From Bradyrhizobium ottawaense (GTDB taxonomy: Bacteria > Pseudomonadota > Alphaproteobacteria > Rhizobiales > Xanthobacteraceae), in assembly GCF_002278135.3 (NCBI RefSeq), contig NZ_CP029425.2, positions 6,052,001 to 6,116,000 on the forward strand: 64,000 nucleotides of DNA, given 5' to 3'. Below are positions 8,801 to 17,978 of this stretch, piece by piece. Position 1 is the first letter of the stretch. The number at the start of each line of letters is the position of its first letter. The notes under the pieces were generated by a model. The model saw only the letters and a program-made list of their open reading frames with translations. It searched no databases and was not told the DNA's origin. Both the position numbers and the translations under genes were made by a program.

Positions 8801-11800
8801 TCAGGTCGGCCGCAGGGCCTTGGAGCCGAGGTCGAGCTCGTTGACCTGCTTGTTCCGCTCGGAATCGGCCGCCGCGCGATGGTCGGTCGCCAGCACCACG
8901 TAGACCGCGGGCAGCACGAACAGCGTGAACAGCGTGCCGATCGACATGCCGGCGACGACGACCAGGCCGATCGAGAAGCGGCTGGCCGCCCCCGCGCCGG
9001 TTGCGGTCAGGAGCGGGATCAGGCCGGTCACCATCGCGGCCGTCGTCATCAGGATCGGCCGCAGGCGGATGCGGGCTGACATTTCGATGGCAGAGCGGCG
9101 GTCGAGCCGCTCGTTGACCTGGAGCTCGTTGGCGAACTCCACCATCAGGATGCCGTGCTTGGTGATCAGGCCGACCAGGGTGAGCAGACCGACCTGGGTA
9201 TAGATGTTCATGGTCGCCACGCCGAAGAACAGCGGGATCAGCGCACCGACGATCGCCATCGGCACCGAGATCATGATCACCAACGGGTCACGCAAGCTCT
9301 CGAACTGCGCAGCCAGCACCAGGAAGATGATGATCAGCGCGAAGCCGAAGGTGATCGCGAGCTGATTGCCTTCCTGCACGTACTGCCGGGAGTCCGCGAG
9401 ATAGTCGTGGCTGAAGCCTTGCGGCAGCTTCTTGGCCTCGCTTTCGAGGAAGTCGACCGCCGCACCGACGGTCACGCCGGGCATCGGCACGGCCGAGAAC
9501 GTCGCCGAATTGAGCTGGTTGTAGTGGGTCAGCGAATTCGGGGCGGTCTTGGTCTTGACTGAGACCACGGTCGACAGTGGCAGCTGCTGGCCCGTGTTGG
9601 TCGTCACGTAATAGCCACCGAGCGATTCCGGCGACAGCCGGCTGCTGCGCGGCACCTGCGGGATCACCTGATAGGAACGGCCCTCGAGATTGAAGCGGTT
9701 GATGTAGTTGCCGCCCAGCAGCACGGCCAGCGTGCTGCCGAGGTTCTGCATGTTGACGCCGAGATCCTGCGCCTTGGTACGGTCGATCGTGACCTCCACG
9801 TTCGGCTGGTTGTAGGCGAGATCGCTGTCGGAGACGATGAACATGCCGCTCTTGCGCGCAGAGTCCTTCAGCTTCTCCATCTGCTCGAAGACCGTCTGGA
9901 AACCCGCGGTGGAATTGATCACCATCTGCACCGGCAGACCGCCCGGTCCGCCCGGCAGCGGCGGCAGGTTGAACGCGAACGCCTGCACGCCCTCGATCTT
10001 GGAGAGTTCGGCCTGCACCAGCGGCTTCAGCTGGATCGCCGAACGTTTGCGCTCGTCCCAGGGCTTGAGCAGCATGCCGGCGATGCCGCCCTGCGGACCG
10101 TTGATGCCGTTCAGCACGAAGCGCAGATCGGTCTCGGGGAATTTCTCGAATTCCTTGTCGAGCTTCTCGCCATAGAAATCGACATAATCGATATTGGCGT
10201 ATTTCGGCGCCTTGGTCACCGCGAACACGATGCCCTGGTCTTCTTCAGGCGCCAGCTCTTTCGAGGTGTGCATATAGAGGAAGCCGACGAGCCCGAGGAT
10301 CGTGATCGCGAACAGGCCGGTAATCGCCTTGTAATCCAGCGAACGGTCGAGCCTGCGGCCGTACCATCGCGTCAGCGCGCCGAACACCTTGTTGACGAGC
10401 TTGGCGAAGCGGCCTTCTTCGGTGTTCTTGAGCAGCACCGAGCACATCATCGGCGACAGCGTCAGCGCGATCACGCCCGACACGATCACTGATCCCGCAA
10501 GCGTGAAAGCGAACTCGCGGAACAGCGAACCGGTGAGGCCGCCAAGGAAGCCGATCGGCGCGTACACCGCGGCGAGCGTGATGGTCATCGAGATGATCGG
10601 GCCGACGATTTCACGCGCCCCTTCCAGCGACGCCTGGACCGGCGTCTTGCCCTCCTCCAGATGGCGATGGATGTTCTCTACCACGACGATGGCGTCGTCG
10701 ACCACGAGGCCGATCGCCAGCACCATCGCCAGCAGCGTCAGCAGGTTGAAGCTGAAGCCTAGCGCCAGCATCAGGGTGCAGACGCCGATCATCGACAGCG
10801 GAATCGTGACAACCGGAATGATGACCGAGCGGAGCGAGGCCAGGAACAGGAAGATGACCACGATCACGATGATCACGGCTTCGCCCAGCGTCTTCTCGAC
10901 CTCGTCGATCGAGGACTGGATGAACTTGGTCGAATCGTAGGCAACCTTCATCTTCATCGACGGCGGCAGATTGCGCTCGAGCTCCGGGAACAGCGCGCGC
11001 ACGCCCTTGACCAGAGTCAGCGGGTTGCCTTGCGGCGTCGCGTTCACGCCGATGAAGATCGCATGCTCGCCGTTGAAGGCGACGCTCGCATCCGTGCTCT
11101 GCGCGGCCAGCTCGACCGTGGCGATGTCCTCCATCCGGACGAAGCCGCCGTCCTTGGCCTTGACGATCATCTTCCGGAACTGGTTGACGTCAGTGAGGCT
11201 TGTGTTCGTGGAAATGTTGGAAACGATCAGATAGCCCTTGGTCTGCCCCGCCGCGGACTGGAAGTTGTTGGCCTGGATCGCCGCGGCGACGTCGGCCGGC
11301 GACACGTTGCGGCCCGCCATCTTCAAGGGATCGAGCCACAGCCGCATTGCAAAGGTCTGGCCGCCGAGAATGTCGGCCGAGGCGACGCCGTCGACCGTCG
11401 ACAACACCGGCTGCACCACGCGCGTCAGATAATCCGAGATCGCCGAGCCCGACAGCTCTTCGGACGAAAAGCCGAGATACATCACGGCCGTGGTCTGGCC
11501 CGTGGTCTTGGTCACGATCGGGTCGTTGGATTCCTTCGGGATCAGATATTTGACCGAATTCGTCTTGGCCAGCACCTCGGTGAGCGCCTGGTTCGGATCG
11601 AAATTCAGCTTGATGTACACCTGGATCGTCGAGGTACCGAGCACCGAGGACGAGGTCATGTAGTCGACGCCTTCAGCCGAGGCGACGGCCTGCTCGATCG
11701 GCGTCGTGATGAAGCCCTGGATCAGGTCCGCGGACGCGCCGGGATAGACGGTCGTGATGTTGATGACCGTGTTCGAAAGCTTGGGATATTGCCGGATCGG

Positions 11801-11896
11801 CAGCACCATCGCCGCGCGCAGGCCGATCAGCAGGATCAGCAGGCTGACGACGACCGACAGGACCGGTCGCTTGATGAAAATGTCGGTGAAGCGCAT
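8801..11896 (-). CDS. RND multidrug efflux pump, inner-membrane transporter (HAE1/AcrB-like)
   Basis: 1031 residues, full length for HAE1 pumps. It starts MRFTDIFIKRPVLSVVVSLL (first membrane helix) and shows the internal duplication of two large periplasmic loops and twelve helices. The proton-relay residues are present: the Asp pair of helix 4 (AIGLVVDDAIVVVENIHRH) and the Lys of helix 10 (VGLITKHGILMVEFAN). It exports hydrophobic or amphipathic drugs across both membranes together with the adaptor encoded 70 bases upstream and an outer-membrane channel. No TolC/OprM gene is in the window, so the channel must come from elsewhere. An intrinsic terminator follows. Confidence 0.94.
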   Translation of the reverse strand: MRFTDIFIKRPVLSVVVSLLILLIGLRAAMVLPIRQYPKLSNTVINITTVYPGASADLIQGFITTPIEQAVASAEGVDYMTSSSVLGTSTIQVYIKLNFDPNQALTEVLAKTNSVKYLIPKESNDPIVTKTTGQTTAVMYLGFSSEELSGSAISDYLTRVVQPVLSTVDGVASADILGGQTFAMRLWLDPLKMAGRNVSPADVAAAIQANNFQSAAGQTKGYLIVSNISTNTSLTDVNQFRKMIVKAKDGGFVRMEDIATVELAAQSTDASVAFNGEHAIFIGVNATPQGNPLTLVKGVRALFPELERNLPPSMKMKVAYDSTKFIQSSIDEVEKTLGEAVIIVIVVIFLFLASLRSVIIPVVTIPLSMIGVCTLMLALGFSFNLLTLLAMVLAIGLVVDDAIVVVENIHRHLEEGKTPVQASLEGAREIVGPIISMTITLAAVYAPIGFLGGLTGSLFREFAFTLAGSVIVSGVIALTLSPMMCSVLLKNTEEGRFAKLVNKVFGALTRWYGRRLDRSLDYKAITGLFAITILGLVGFLYMHTSKELAPEEDQGIVFAVTKAPKYANIDYVDFYGEKLDKEFEKFPETDLRFVLNGINGPQGGIAGMLLKPWDERKRSAIQLKPLVQAELSKIEGVQAFAFNLPPLPGGPGGLPVQMVINSTAGFQTVFEQMEKLKDSARKSGMFIVSDSDLAYNQPNVEVTIDRTKAQDLGVNMQNLGSTLAVLLGGNYINRFNLEGRSYQVIPQVPRSSRLSPESLGGYYVTTNTGQQLPLSTVVSVKTKTAPNSLTHYNQLNSATFSAVPMPGVTVGAAVDFLESEAKKLPQGFSHDYLADSRQYVQEGNQLAITFGFALIIIFLVLAAQFESLRDPLVIMISVPMAIVGALIPLFFGVATMNIYTQVGLLTLVGLITKHGILMVEFANELQVNERLDRRSAIEMSARIRLRPILMTTAAMVTGLIPLLTATGAGAASRFSIGLVVVAGMSIGTLFTLFVLPAVYVVLATDHRAAADSERNKQVNELDLGSKALRPT

Positions 11897-11966
11897 CGCG
11901 GCGATCTCGATTTCTGTATCTCAAGGAAAGTGATCCGGCCGAGCCGGATCACTTGAATGCAGAGGG

Positions 11967-13160
11967 TCAGTAGCGCGGCGGCTGCGCCGGGATCTGCGGA
12001 GCCGGGTCGGTCGAAATCGACACCGCCGCGCCCGATTGCAGCTTGAGCTGGCCGACGGCGACGACCTTGTCGCCCGCCTTCACGCCCTTGATGATTTCGA
12101 CGCGACCTTCGACCCGGTTGCCGGTCTGCACGAAGGTGCGCACCGCGGACAGGCTGGTCTTGCCGTCGGCTTCCTTCTTCTCGGTGATCACGAACACCGA
12201 GTCGCCGTACAGCGTGTAGTCGACCGCCGTCTCCGGAACGGTGATCACGGCCGGCTTGTCCGGCAGCACCACCGTGGTGGTCACGAACATGCCGGGCTTC
12301 AGGATCTTCTCCGGATTGGCGATCGTCGCCTGCACGCGGATATTGCGGGTGTCGGTCGAGATTTGCGGTTCGATCGTGGTGATCTTGCCTTCGAAGATGC
12401 GGCCCGGATAGGCATCGACCTTCAACTTGACAGTCTGGCCGACCTTGAGGCTGCCGGAATCCTTTTCCGTCACGGTGAAGTTGGCCCACAGCTCCGACAG
12501 ATCGGTCAACGACACGATCGCCGTACCCGCCGTCAGATACTGACCGACCTCGACCTTGCGGACGCCGAGATCACCGGAGAACGGTGCGCGCACCAGCTTC
12601 TGCGAGATCAGCGCCTCGGTCTTGGCGATGCCGGCCTGCGCCTGGTCGTAGGCGGCCTGCGCGGTATCGACGGTCGCCTGCGGACCGAACTGGCGCGCGG
12701 CCAGCTGCTTGGCACGATCAAGCGACAGCTGCGCGACGGTCGCCTGGGCCTTGTAATTGGCAAGGTCGCCCTGCTCCGGCGCGTCGAACAGCTGGACCAG
12801 CGGCGTGCCGGCTTCGACGCGCGTGCCCGGCGCGAACTTGATCTCGGTGACGCGGCCGTTGACGTCGGCACTGACGTCGACCTGGTGCACGGCGACGAGG
12901 CCGCCGACCGCGGTGAGCAAGTTCGGCACCACCTCGGACTTGGCCTCTGCCGCGCTGACAGCGGTCGGCGGCGGCTTGTTGTTGGCGAAGAACTGCTTGA
13001 TCATCTGGCCGCGGAAATAGTTGAACCAGACGAGGCCGCCGACCAGCACCGCCAGGAGCGTGCCGACGATGATGAACCAGAGCACCGGCCGGACCGGACG
13101 CTTGGGAGCCTTGTTGTCGATCGGTTCGCCCGAAATCTTGTGTTCGGTTACGATGTTCAT
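11967..13160 (-). CDS. RND efflux periplasmic adaptor (membrane fusion protein)
   Basis: 397 residues from the ATG at 13160, chosen because it lies one base after the stop of the regulator gene (tight coupling); the frame continues upstream only inside that gene. One N-terminal anchor helix (PVLWFIIVGTLLAVLVGGLV), then lipoyl half-motifs around DVNGRVTEIKFAPGTRVEAG and a helical hairpin. The C-terminal barrel domain includes FTVTEKDSGSLKVGQTVKLK. This is the HlyD/MexE-type adaptor that bridges the RND pump to an outer-membrane channel. It is followed 70 bases later by the pump gene. Confidence 0.92.
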   Translation of the reverse strand: MNIVTEHKISGEPIDNKAPKRPVRPVLWFIIVGTLLAVLVGGLVWFNYFRGQMIKQFFANNKPPPTAVSAAEAKSEVVPNLLTAVGGLVAVHQVDVSADVNGRVTEIKFAPGTRVEAGTPLVQLFDAPEQGDLANYKAQATVAQLSLDRAKQLAARQFGPQATVDTAQAAYDQAQAGIAKTEALISQKLVRAPFSGDLGVRKVEVGQYLTAGTAIVSLTDLSELWANFTVTEKDSGSLKVGQTVKLKVDAYPGRIFEGKITTIEPQISTDTRNIRVQATIANPEKILKPGMFVTTTVVLPDKPAVITVPETAVDYTLYGDSVFVITEKKEADGKTSLSAVRTFVQTGNRVEGRVEIIKGVKAGDKVVAVGQLKLQSGAAVSISTDPAPQIPAQPPRY

Positions 13161-13161
13161 G

Positions 13162-13848
13162 TCATGCACTCTCTGCAATCGCCGCCTTACCGGCATCCGC
13201 GGCCTGATTGTGGCCCAGATGCGAAGCAATTGCGGCGTCGTTAAGTCCGATACCCCTCAGGAGAAACTCACACAGCTGCCGCTCGAGGTCTTCAGCCTTG
13301 CCGTAAGCGAGGCAAGGCGTGGCGGGCAGCCTGGTCAGCGCCGCAGTCATCACCGAGTGATGCGCAAACCAGAACAGATTGAGCGGATCGCCGCTGCATA
13401 GCCGCGCGTCCCCGGCGGCAACGGCACGTTCGAGCGAGGAGACGAAGATCGCCCCGATCAGCGTCTCGATCTTGGCATACAGCAAACGGGCGAATTCGCC
13501 ATCATCCAAGTGGCTGGTGGCCATCAGCCGCAGGCGCTGGGCCTCTTCCTGATCGGGACCATCAGCGATGTGCAGGAAATGCTCGACCATGCCGCGGATC
13601 ACCTCGACCAGCGTGGCGGTCGAAGGCTCCCGCTCGAGAAGCTCGGTGAGCGCCGGGTCCGCCTCGCATTCGTCGCTGAGGATTTCGGCGTAGAGGGCCG
13701 CCTTGGACGGGAAATGCTTGAACAGCAACGCCTCGGAAATGGCAGCGGCGGCCGCCACGCTCTTGGTCGTGGTGCCGGTATAGCCATGTCGGGCAAAGCA
13801 GCGTTTCGCGGCTCCGAGGATCAATTGACGCCTCAGGTCGCTCGTCAT
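13162..13848 (-). CDS. TetR-family repressor of the efflux operon
   Basis: 228 residues from the ATG at 13848 (MTSDLRRQLILGAAKRCFAR). Longer starts at 13863 or 13917 are possible, but the first would leave almost no leader and the second would put the operator palindrome inside the gene. The N-terminal helix-turn-helix reads GYTGTTTKSVAAAAAISEALLFKHFPSK (shown here in part: TTTKSVAAAAAISEALLF). The ligand-binding C-terminal half is variable as usual. It is the first gene of the operon with the adaptor and pump (stop one base before the adaptor start). Autoregulation through the palindrome at 13868-13883 is likely. Confidence 0.87.
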   Translation of the reverse strand: MTSDLRRQLILGAAKRCFARHGYTGTTTKSVAAAAAISEALLFKHFPSKAALYAEILSDECEADPALTELLEREPSTATLVEVIRGMVEHFLHIADGPDQEEAQRLRLMATSHLDDGEFARLLYAKIETLIGAIFVSSLERAVAAGDARLCSGDPLNLFWFAHHSVMTAALTRLPATPCLAYGKAEDLERQLCEFLLRGIGLNDAAIASHLGHNQAADAGKAAIAESA

Positions 13849-13867
13849 ACGCAATGAGCTCATGCTA

Positions 13868-13898
13868 GTGAGTAAGCACTCACCCACGCAAAAGTCAA
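13868..13898 (-). promoter_or_regulatory. TetR operator and promoter of the efflux operon
   Basis: GTGAGT-4 bases-ACTCAC forms a perfect inverted repeat at 13868-13883, of the TGAGTG/CACTCA kind often bound by TetR regulators of RND pumps. On the minus strand a -35-like TTGACT (13893-13898) lies 18 bases before TACTCA, which is inside the palindrome, so a bound repressor would cover the -10 region. The -10 match is weak. Confidence 0.6.
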
Positions 13899-14008
13899 GC
13901 ACTATGTTGCATCGCAACCTGAGTGCGTCGTTAATTCAGTGGAAATTGCCCCCGCCTGCACGGTTTCCGTGCAGGACCTGGGCGCCGGTGGGAATGGGCA
14001 GGCCCGCC

Positions 14009-14599
14009 CTAGATTGGCTGGAAGCCGAGGTCGCCGCGGATCCGGTTGAGGATGTAAGTCCCATCCCGGCTTGGCAATATCCGCTCCAGGCTGGCGCTGT
14101 CGATCTTCATATTGGCAAAGCGAGGCCCGGCAGAGACGTCGTGAACGGCTTTGGCAAAGGCCTCGACCTCGGCCATGGTCGTGACCGCCCGACTATCCCC
14201 GATGCCGCAGGCCCTGGCGACGCCGACGAGGTCGGCGGCAGCGGAGGTGTGGCTGGTCTGGCCGCCCGTTTCGCCATAGGCCTCGTTGTCGAGAACTGCG
14301 ATCGACAGGTTCGACGGCTTTTGCAGCCCGATGGTGGCCAGGCTGCCCATGCCCATCAGCATCTCGCCGTCGCCGGTGATGACCAATACCGGCAGTTTTG
14401 GCTGCGCCAGGGCGAGCCCCAGCCCGATCATCGCGGCGCCGCCCATGCCGCCCCAAAGGTAGAAATTGCGGGCGTGGTCGCCGGCCGCGCACATGTCGTT
14501 GGTCGAGGCCCCGAGGCCGCCGATCGCGACGACGTCCTTGCGGTTCGCGAGCAACGTGGACACCACCTGCCGACGGTCGAGGAGATTGTCCTTGCTCAT
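14009..14599 (-). CDS. Thiamine-diphosphate-dependent decarboxylase, beta (TPP-binding) subunit
   Basis: 196 residues starting at the ATG at 14599, which overlaps the stop of the alpha gene (14596-14599). It carries the ThDP/Mg motif: GDGEMLMGMGSLATIG followed by LDNEAYGETGGQ. Size and split architecture match ComE / the C-terminal half of phosphonopyruvate or sulfopyruvate decarboxylases, which remove CO2 from a short 2-oxoacid. It works with the alpha subunit encoded just upstream. Substrate cannot be read from the sequence; no phosphonate or sulfonate genes are nearby, and the divergent neighbour is a cytochrome P450. Confidence 0.8.
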   Translation of the reverse strand: MSKDNLLDRRQVVSTLLANRKDVVAIGGLGASTNDMCAAGDHARNFYLWGGMGGAAMIGLGLALAQPKLPVLVITGDGEMLMGMGSLATIGLQKPSNLSIAVLDNEAYGETGGQTSHTSAAADLVGVARACGIGDSRAVTTMAEVEAFAKAVHDVSAGPRFANMKIDSASLERILPSRDGTYILNRIRGDLGFQPI

Positions 14600-15138
14600 T
14601 TGGTGAAAACCTTGGCGCCGATCAGGCGCTGCGACAGAAGGACGGCGGTAGGCGTGAGCGCGTTGTAGGCTTGCGACGCAGCGGCTTCGAGCACGGCCGG
14701 CACCTCGGCTGCGTTCGAGGCCCGCAGCACCTGGACACCCGACAGTTCGAACACGCCCTGCGTGGTCGATCCCATCGGCACCTGCCACGGATTGAACTCG
14801 CCCCACTCGCCGCGCATGGTCACCAGCGTGAGGAAGGGGAAGCGCAGGATCGGGATCAGCGACAGCATGTTGATGCAATTGCCGACGCCGCTCGACTGCA
14901 TCAGCAAGACGCCGCGCTGTCCGCCGGCCCAGGCGCCGGCGAGAAGCGCCACGCCCTCCTCCTCCGTCGTGAGCGGAATGCCGCGCATGGTGGATGATGC
15001 CAGCACGCGCTGGATCAGCCTCGAATGGCCGGCATCCGGCACGTAAGGCACCTGCCTGATATCGAAGCGTTGCAAGGTCGCGAAAATATCGTCGGGCCAA
15101 TTCGGCGCCGTGTCGGCAGCGTCAGCGCGTGCGTGCAT
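14596..15138 (-). CDS. Thiamine-diphosphate-dependent decarboxylase, alpha (PYR domain) subunit
   Basis: 180 residues from the ATG at 15138, preceded by an AGGAAA ribosome site; a longer frame to 15183 exists without one and would run into the palindromic control region. It contains the PYR-domain glutamate that activates ThDP (PLTTEEEGVALLAGAWAGG) and GVLLMQSSGVGNCINMLS. It corresponds to ComD / the N-terminal half of phosphonopyruvate decarboxylases. It overlaps the beta gene by four bases, so equimolar synthesis is expected. The pair is divergent from the P450 gene with about 105 bases between them. Confidence 0.8.
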   Translation of the reverse strand: MHARADAADTAPNWPDDIFATLQRFDIRQVPYVPDAGHSRLIQRVLASSTMRGIPLTTEEEGVALLAGAWAGGQRGVLLMQSSGVGNCINMLSLIPILRFPFLTLVTMRGEWGEFNPWQVPMGSTTQGVFELSGVQVLRASNAAEVPAVLEAAASQAYNALTPTAVLLSQRLIGAKVFTK

Positions 15139-15148
15139 TTTCCTGTCC

Positions 15149-15196
15149 GGTCGGCTAGCAAGGTGGGAAGACTGTAGACGCATGCATGCGCCGACC
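15149..15196. promoter_or_regulatory. Palindromes in the divergent promoter of the decarboxylase and P450 genes
   Basis: Two nested elements: a perfect 12-bp palindrome CGCATGCATGCG at 15179-15190, and a wider inverted repeat GGTCGGC (15149-15155) / GCCGACC (15190-15196). They sit in the only gap between two divergent transcription units, so a shared regulator site is plausible. No regulator gene is adjacent. Confidence 0.4.
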
Positions 15197-15243
15197 AGAA
15201 CAACAAAAACGGCATAACGGCTTTAACCGGCGAGTATAACGGG

Positions 15244-16464
15244 ATGAACGCAGATGCGAAGGCGCTGGCGGCAAGCTTCGACCTCGAGAAGCTGACGCCG
15301 GAATTTTACGACGACCCCTACCCGACCTATCGTGCACTGCGGGAGAACGAGCCGGTCAAGCGCCTGCCGAACGGCACCGTGTTCCTGACCCGTTATGACG
15401 ATCTCGTCACCACCTACAAGAACACCAAGTCGTTCAGCTCGGACAAGAAGCGCGAGTTCGCGCCGAAATACGGCGACACCCCGCTCTACGAGCATCACAC
15501 CACCAGCCTCGTCTTCAACGATCCCCCGGCGCATACCCGCGTACGTCGCCTGATCATGGGCGCGCTGTCGCCGCGCGCGATCGCCGGCATGGAGTCTGAC
15601 ATCATCAAGCTGGTGGACGGCTTGCTCGACGCCGTCGCGGCCAAAGGGGCTTGCGAGCTGATCGAGGATTTCGCGGCGTCCATCCCGATCGAGGTGATCG
15701 GCAATCTGCTCGACGTGCCTCATGAGGAACGCGGGCCGCTGCGCGACTGGTCGCTGGCGATCCTTGGTGCGCTCGAACCTGTGGTGTCGCCCGAGGTCGC
15801 CGCCCGCGGCAACAAGGCGGTGACGGATTTTCTCAGCTATCTTCAGACGCTGGTGGCACGCCGGCGCGACAAGCCGGGCAATCCCGAGCGCGATGTTCTG
15901 ACGCGCCTGATCCAGGGTGAGGAGAATGGCGAGCGGCTGACCGAGAAGGAGCTGCTGCACAATTGCATCTTCCTGCTCAATGCCGGCCACGAGACCACCA
16001 CCAATCTGATCGGCAACGGCCTCGTGGCGCTGGACCGCAATCGCGACCAGAAGCGGCGGCTGATCGGCAGTCCCGACATGATCAAGACCGCCGTCGAAGA
16101 GATGCTGCGCTACGAGAGCTCCAACCAGCTCGGCAACCGCATGACCACGGAAAAGGTCGAGCTCGGCGGCGTCACGCTCGATGCCGGCACGTCGGTGACG
16201 CTGTGCATCGGGGCGGCCAACCGCGATCCTGCGCAGTTTCCGGACCCTGAAAGCTTCGACATCGCGCGCACCCCGAACCGGCATCTCGCCTTCGCCACCG
16301 GCGCGCATCAATGCGCCGGCATGGCGCTGGCGCGGCTCGAAGGCGCGATTGCGATCTCGCGCTTCCTGGCGCGCTTCCCGGACTACGCCGTGAGCGGCCA
16401 GCCGGTGCGGGGCGGACGGGTGCGGTTTCGAGGCTTTTTGAGCGTGCCGTGTGCGCTTCGCTGA
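15244..16464 (+). CDS. Cytochrome P450 (bacterial class I type)
   Basis: 406 residues, soluble, normal length for bacterial P450s. The oxygen-binding I-helix motif is AGHETT (about 247-252), the ExxR pair is E286-R289 (EEMLRYES), and the haem ligand is C357 in FATGAHQCAGMALARLE. It should hydroxylate an organic substrate using electrons from a ferredoxin and ferredoxin reductase; neither is adjacent, though a ferredoxin-reductase-like flavoprotein lies at 32681. The divergent ThDP decarboxylase pair suggests a joint small-molecule pathway, but this is inference. Confidence 0.93.
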   Translation: MNADAKALAASFDLEKLTPEFYDDPYPTYRALRENEPVKRLPNGTVFLTRYDDLVTTYKNTKSFSSDKKREFAPKYGDTPLYEHHTTSLVFNDPPAHTRVRRLIMGALSPRAIAGMESDIIKLVDGLLDAVAAKGACELIEDFAASIPIEVIGNLLDVPHEERGPLRDWSLAILGALEPVVSPEVAARGNKAVTDFLSYLQTLVARRRDKPGNPERDVLTRLIQGEENGERLTEKELLHNCIFLLNAGHETTTNLIGNGLVALDRNRDQKRRLIGSPDMIKTAVEEMLRYESSNQLGNRMTTEKVELGGVTLDAGTSVTLCIGAANRDPAQFPDPESFDIARTPNRHLAFATGAHQCAGMALARLEGAIAISRFLARFPDYAVSGQPVRGGRVRFRGFLSVPCALR

Positions 16465-16658
16465 GGACTCGACACCAAAAACTGCGAAAACAACCCCATG
16501 CACAGTAGAGAACCCTCTGATACTTTTGGCAAATCAGATCGGGCTTCGCCACCGGAGGGGATGAAGACTTCCAAGGCGGCAAGTTGATACCCAGATCAAG
16601 CTGAGGCCGGCGGTGCAGTCGGTTGGCACCGCCCCGCGCAGCAATGGAGTGACGACAG

Positions 16659-17873
16659 ATGAGCGCGTCGGTCATTGATTTCGTCGCAACGGAAGCACGC
16701 TTTGGGGCCCACAATTACGAGCCGATCGGGGTCGTCCTGTCGCGCGGCGAAGGTGTCTGGGTCTGGGATACCGAAGGCAACCGCTATCTCGATTGCCTCT
16801 CGGCCTATTCGGCGGTCAGCCAGGGCCACTGCCACCCCAAGATCCTGGCGGCGATGGTGGAACAGGCGCACAGGCTGACGCTGACCTCGCGGGCCTTCCA
16901 CAACGACCAGCTCGCCCCCTTCTACGAAGAGATCGCGGCGCTCACCGGCTCCCACAAGGTGCTGCCGATGAACAGCGGCGCCGAGGCGGTCGAAAGCGCG
17001 ATCAAGTCGGTGCGCAAATGGGGCTATGAGGTGAAGGGCGTGCCGGACGGCCACGCCGAGATCATCGTCTGCGCCAATAATTTCCACGGACGCACGCTGG
17101 GCATCGTCGGCTTTTCAACCGACCCCGACACGCGCGCACATTTCGGGCCGTTCGCGCCGGGCTTCAAGATCATCCCGTTCGGCGACGCCGCGGCACTGGC
17201 GGAGGCAATCACCCCAAACACGGTCGCCTTTCTGGTCGAGCCGATCCAGGGCGAAGCCGGTGTCATCCTTCCTCCGGCCGGCTATTTCAGTGAGGTGCGG
17301 GAGCTCTGCACCACCAACAACGTGATGCTGGTGCTCGATGAGATCCAGACCGGGCTCGGCCGCACCGGCAAGCTCCTCGCCGAACAGCACGAGGGAATCG
17401 AGGCGGACGTGACGCTGCTAGGCAAGGCCTTGTCCGGCGGCTTCTATCCGGTGTCGGCCGTGCTCTCGAACAACGACGTGCTCGGGACATTGAGGCCCGG
17501 CCAGCACGGTTCGACGTTCGGCGGCAATCCGCTTGCTTGCGCGGTGGCGCGCGCGGCGCTGCGCGTGCTGACCGAGGAAGGCATGATCGAGAACGCGGCC
17601 AGGCAGGGCGCGCGCTTTCTGGAAGGTTTGAAAGACATTCGTGCCAACACGATCCGCGAGGTGCGCGGACGCGGCTTGATGCTGGCGGTCGAACTGCATC
17701 CCGAGGCCGGCCGCGCCCGCCGCTACTGCGAGGCGCTTCAGGGCATGGGCATCCTCGCCAAGGATACCCACGAGCAAACGATCCGCATCGCTCCGCCGCT
17801 GGTGATCACAAGCGACCAGGTCGACTGGGCGCTGGAGCGGCTCGCCACCACCCTGACGCAGGATTTCTCCTGA
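16659..17873 (+). CDS. rocD: Ornithine aminotransferase
   Basis: 404 residues, class III PLP aminotransferase. The N-terminus ([20 protein letters not shown]) and the segment [17 protein letters not shown] are characteristic of ornithine-oxo-acid aminotransferases. PLP-binding residues are D227 ([15 protein letters not shown]) and the Schiff-base lysine K256 ([15 protein letters not shown]). It converts ornithine and 2-oxoglutarate to glutamate semialdehyde and glutamate, linking arginine and proline metabolism. A GGAG site lies 9 bases before the start. It is a single gene, with no arginase or ornithine cyclodeaminase beside it. Confidence 0.92.
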   Translation: MSASVIDFVATEARFGAHNYEPIGVVLSRGEGVWVWDTEGNRYLDCLSAYSAVSQGHCHPKILAAMVEQAHRLTLTSRAFHNDQLAPFYEEIAALTGSHKVLPMNSGAEAVESAIKSVRKWGYEVKGVPDGHAEIIVCANNFHGRTLGIVGFSTDPDTRAHFGPFAPGFKIIPFGDAAALAEAITPNTVAFLVEPIQGEAGVILPPAGYFSEVRELCTTNNVMLVLDEIQTGLGRTGKLLAEQHEGIEADVTLLGKALSGGFYPVSAVLSNNDVLGTLRPGQHGSTFGGNPLACAVARAALRVLTEEGMIENAARQGARFLEGLKDIRANTIREVRGRGLMLAVELHPEAGRARRYCEALQGMGILAKDTHEQTIRIAPPLVITSDQVDWALERLATTLTQDFS

Positions 17874-17978
17874 GCGGCCTGCGTCGGAAGATCGCAATGC
17901 CGGCCGCGGCCAGCAACGAACGATTCCGCCAGCTGCGCGTTGAACGTCGTGGGCGATTACGAGCTGGGAGCGACAATC

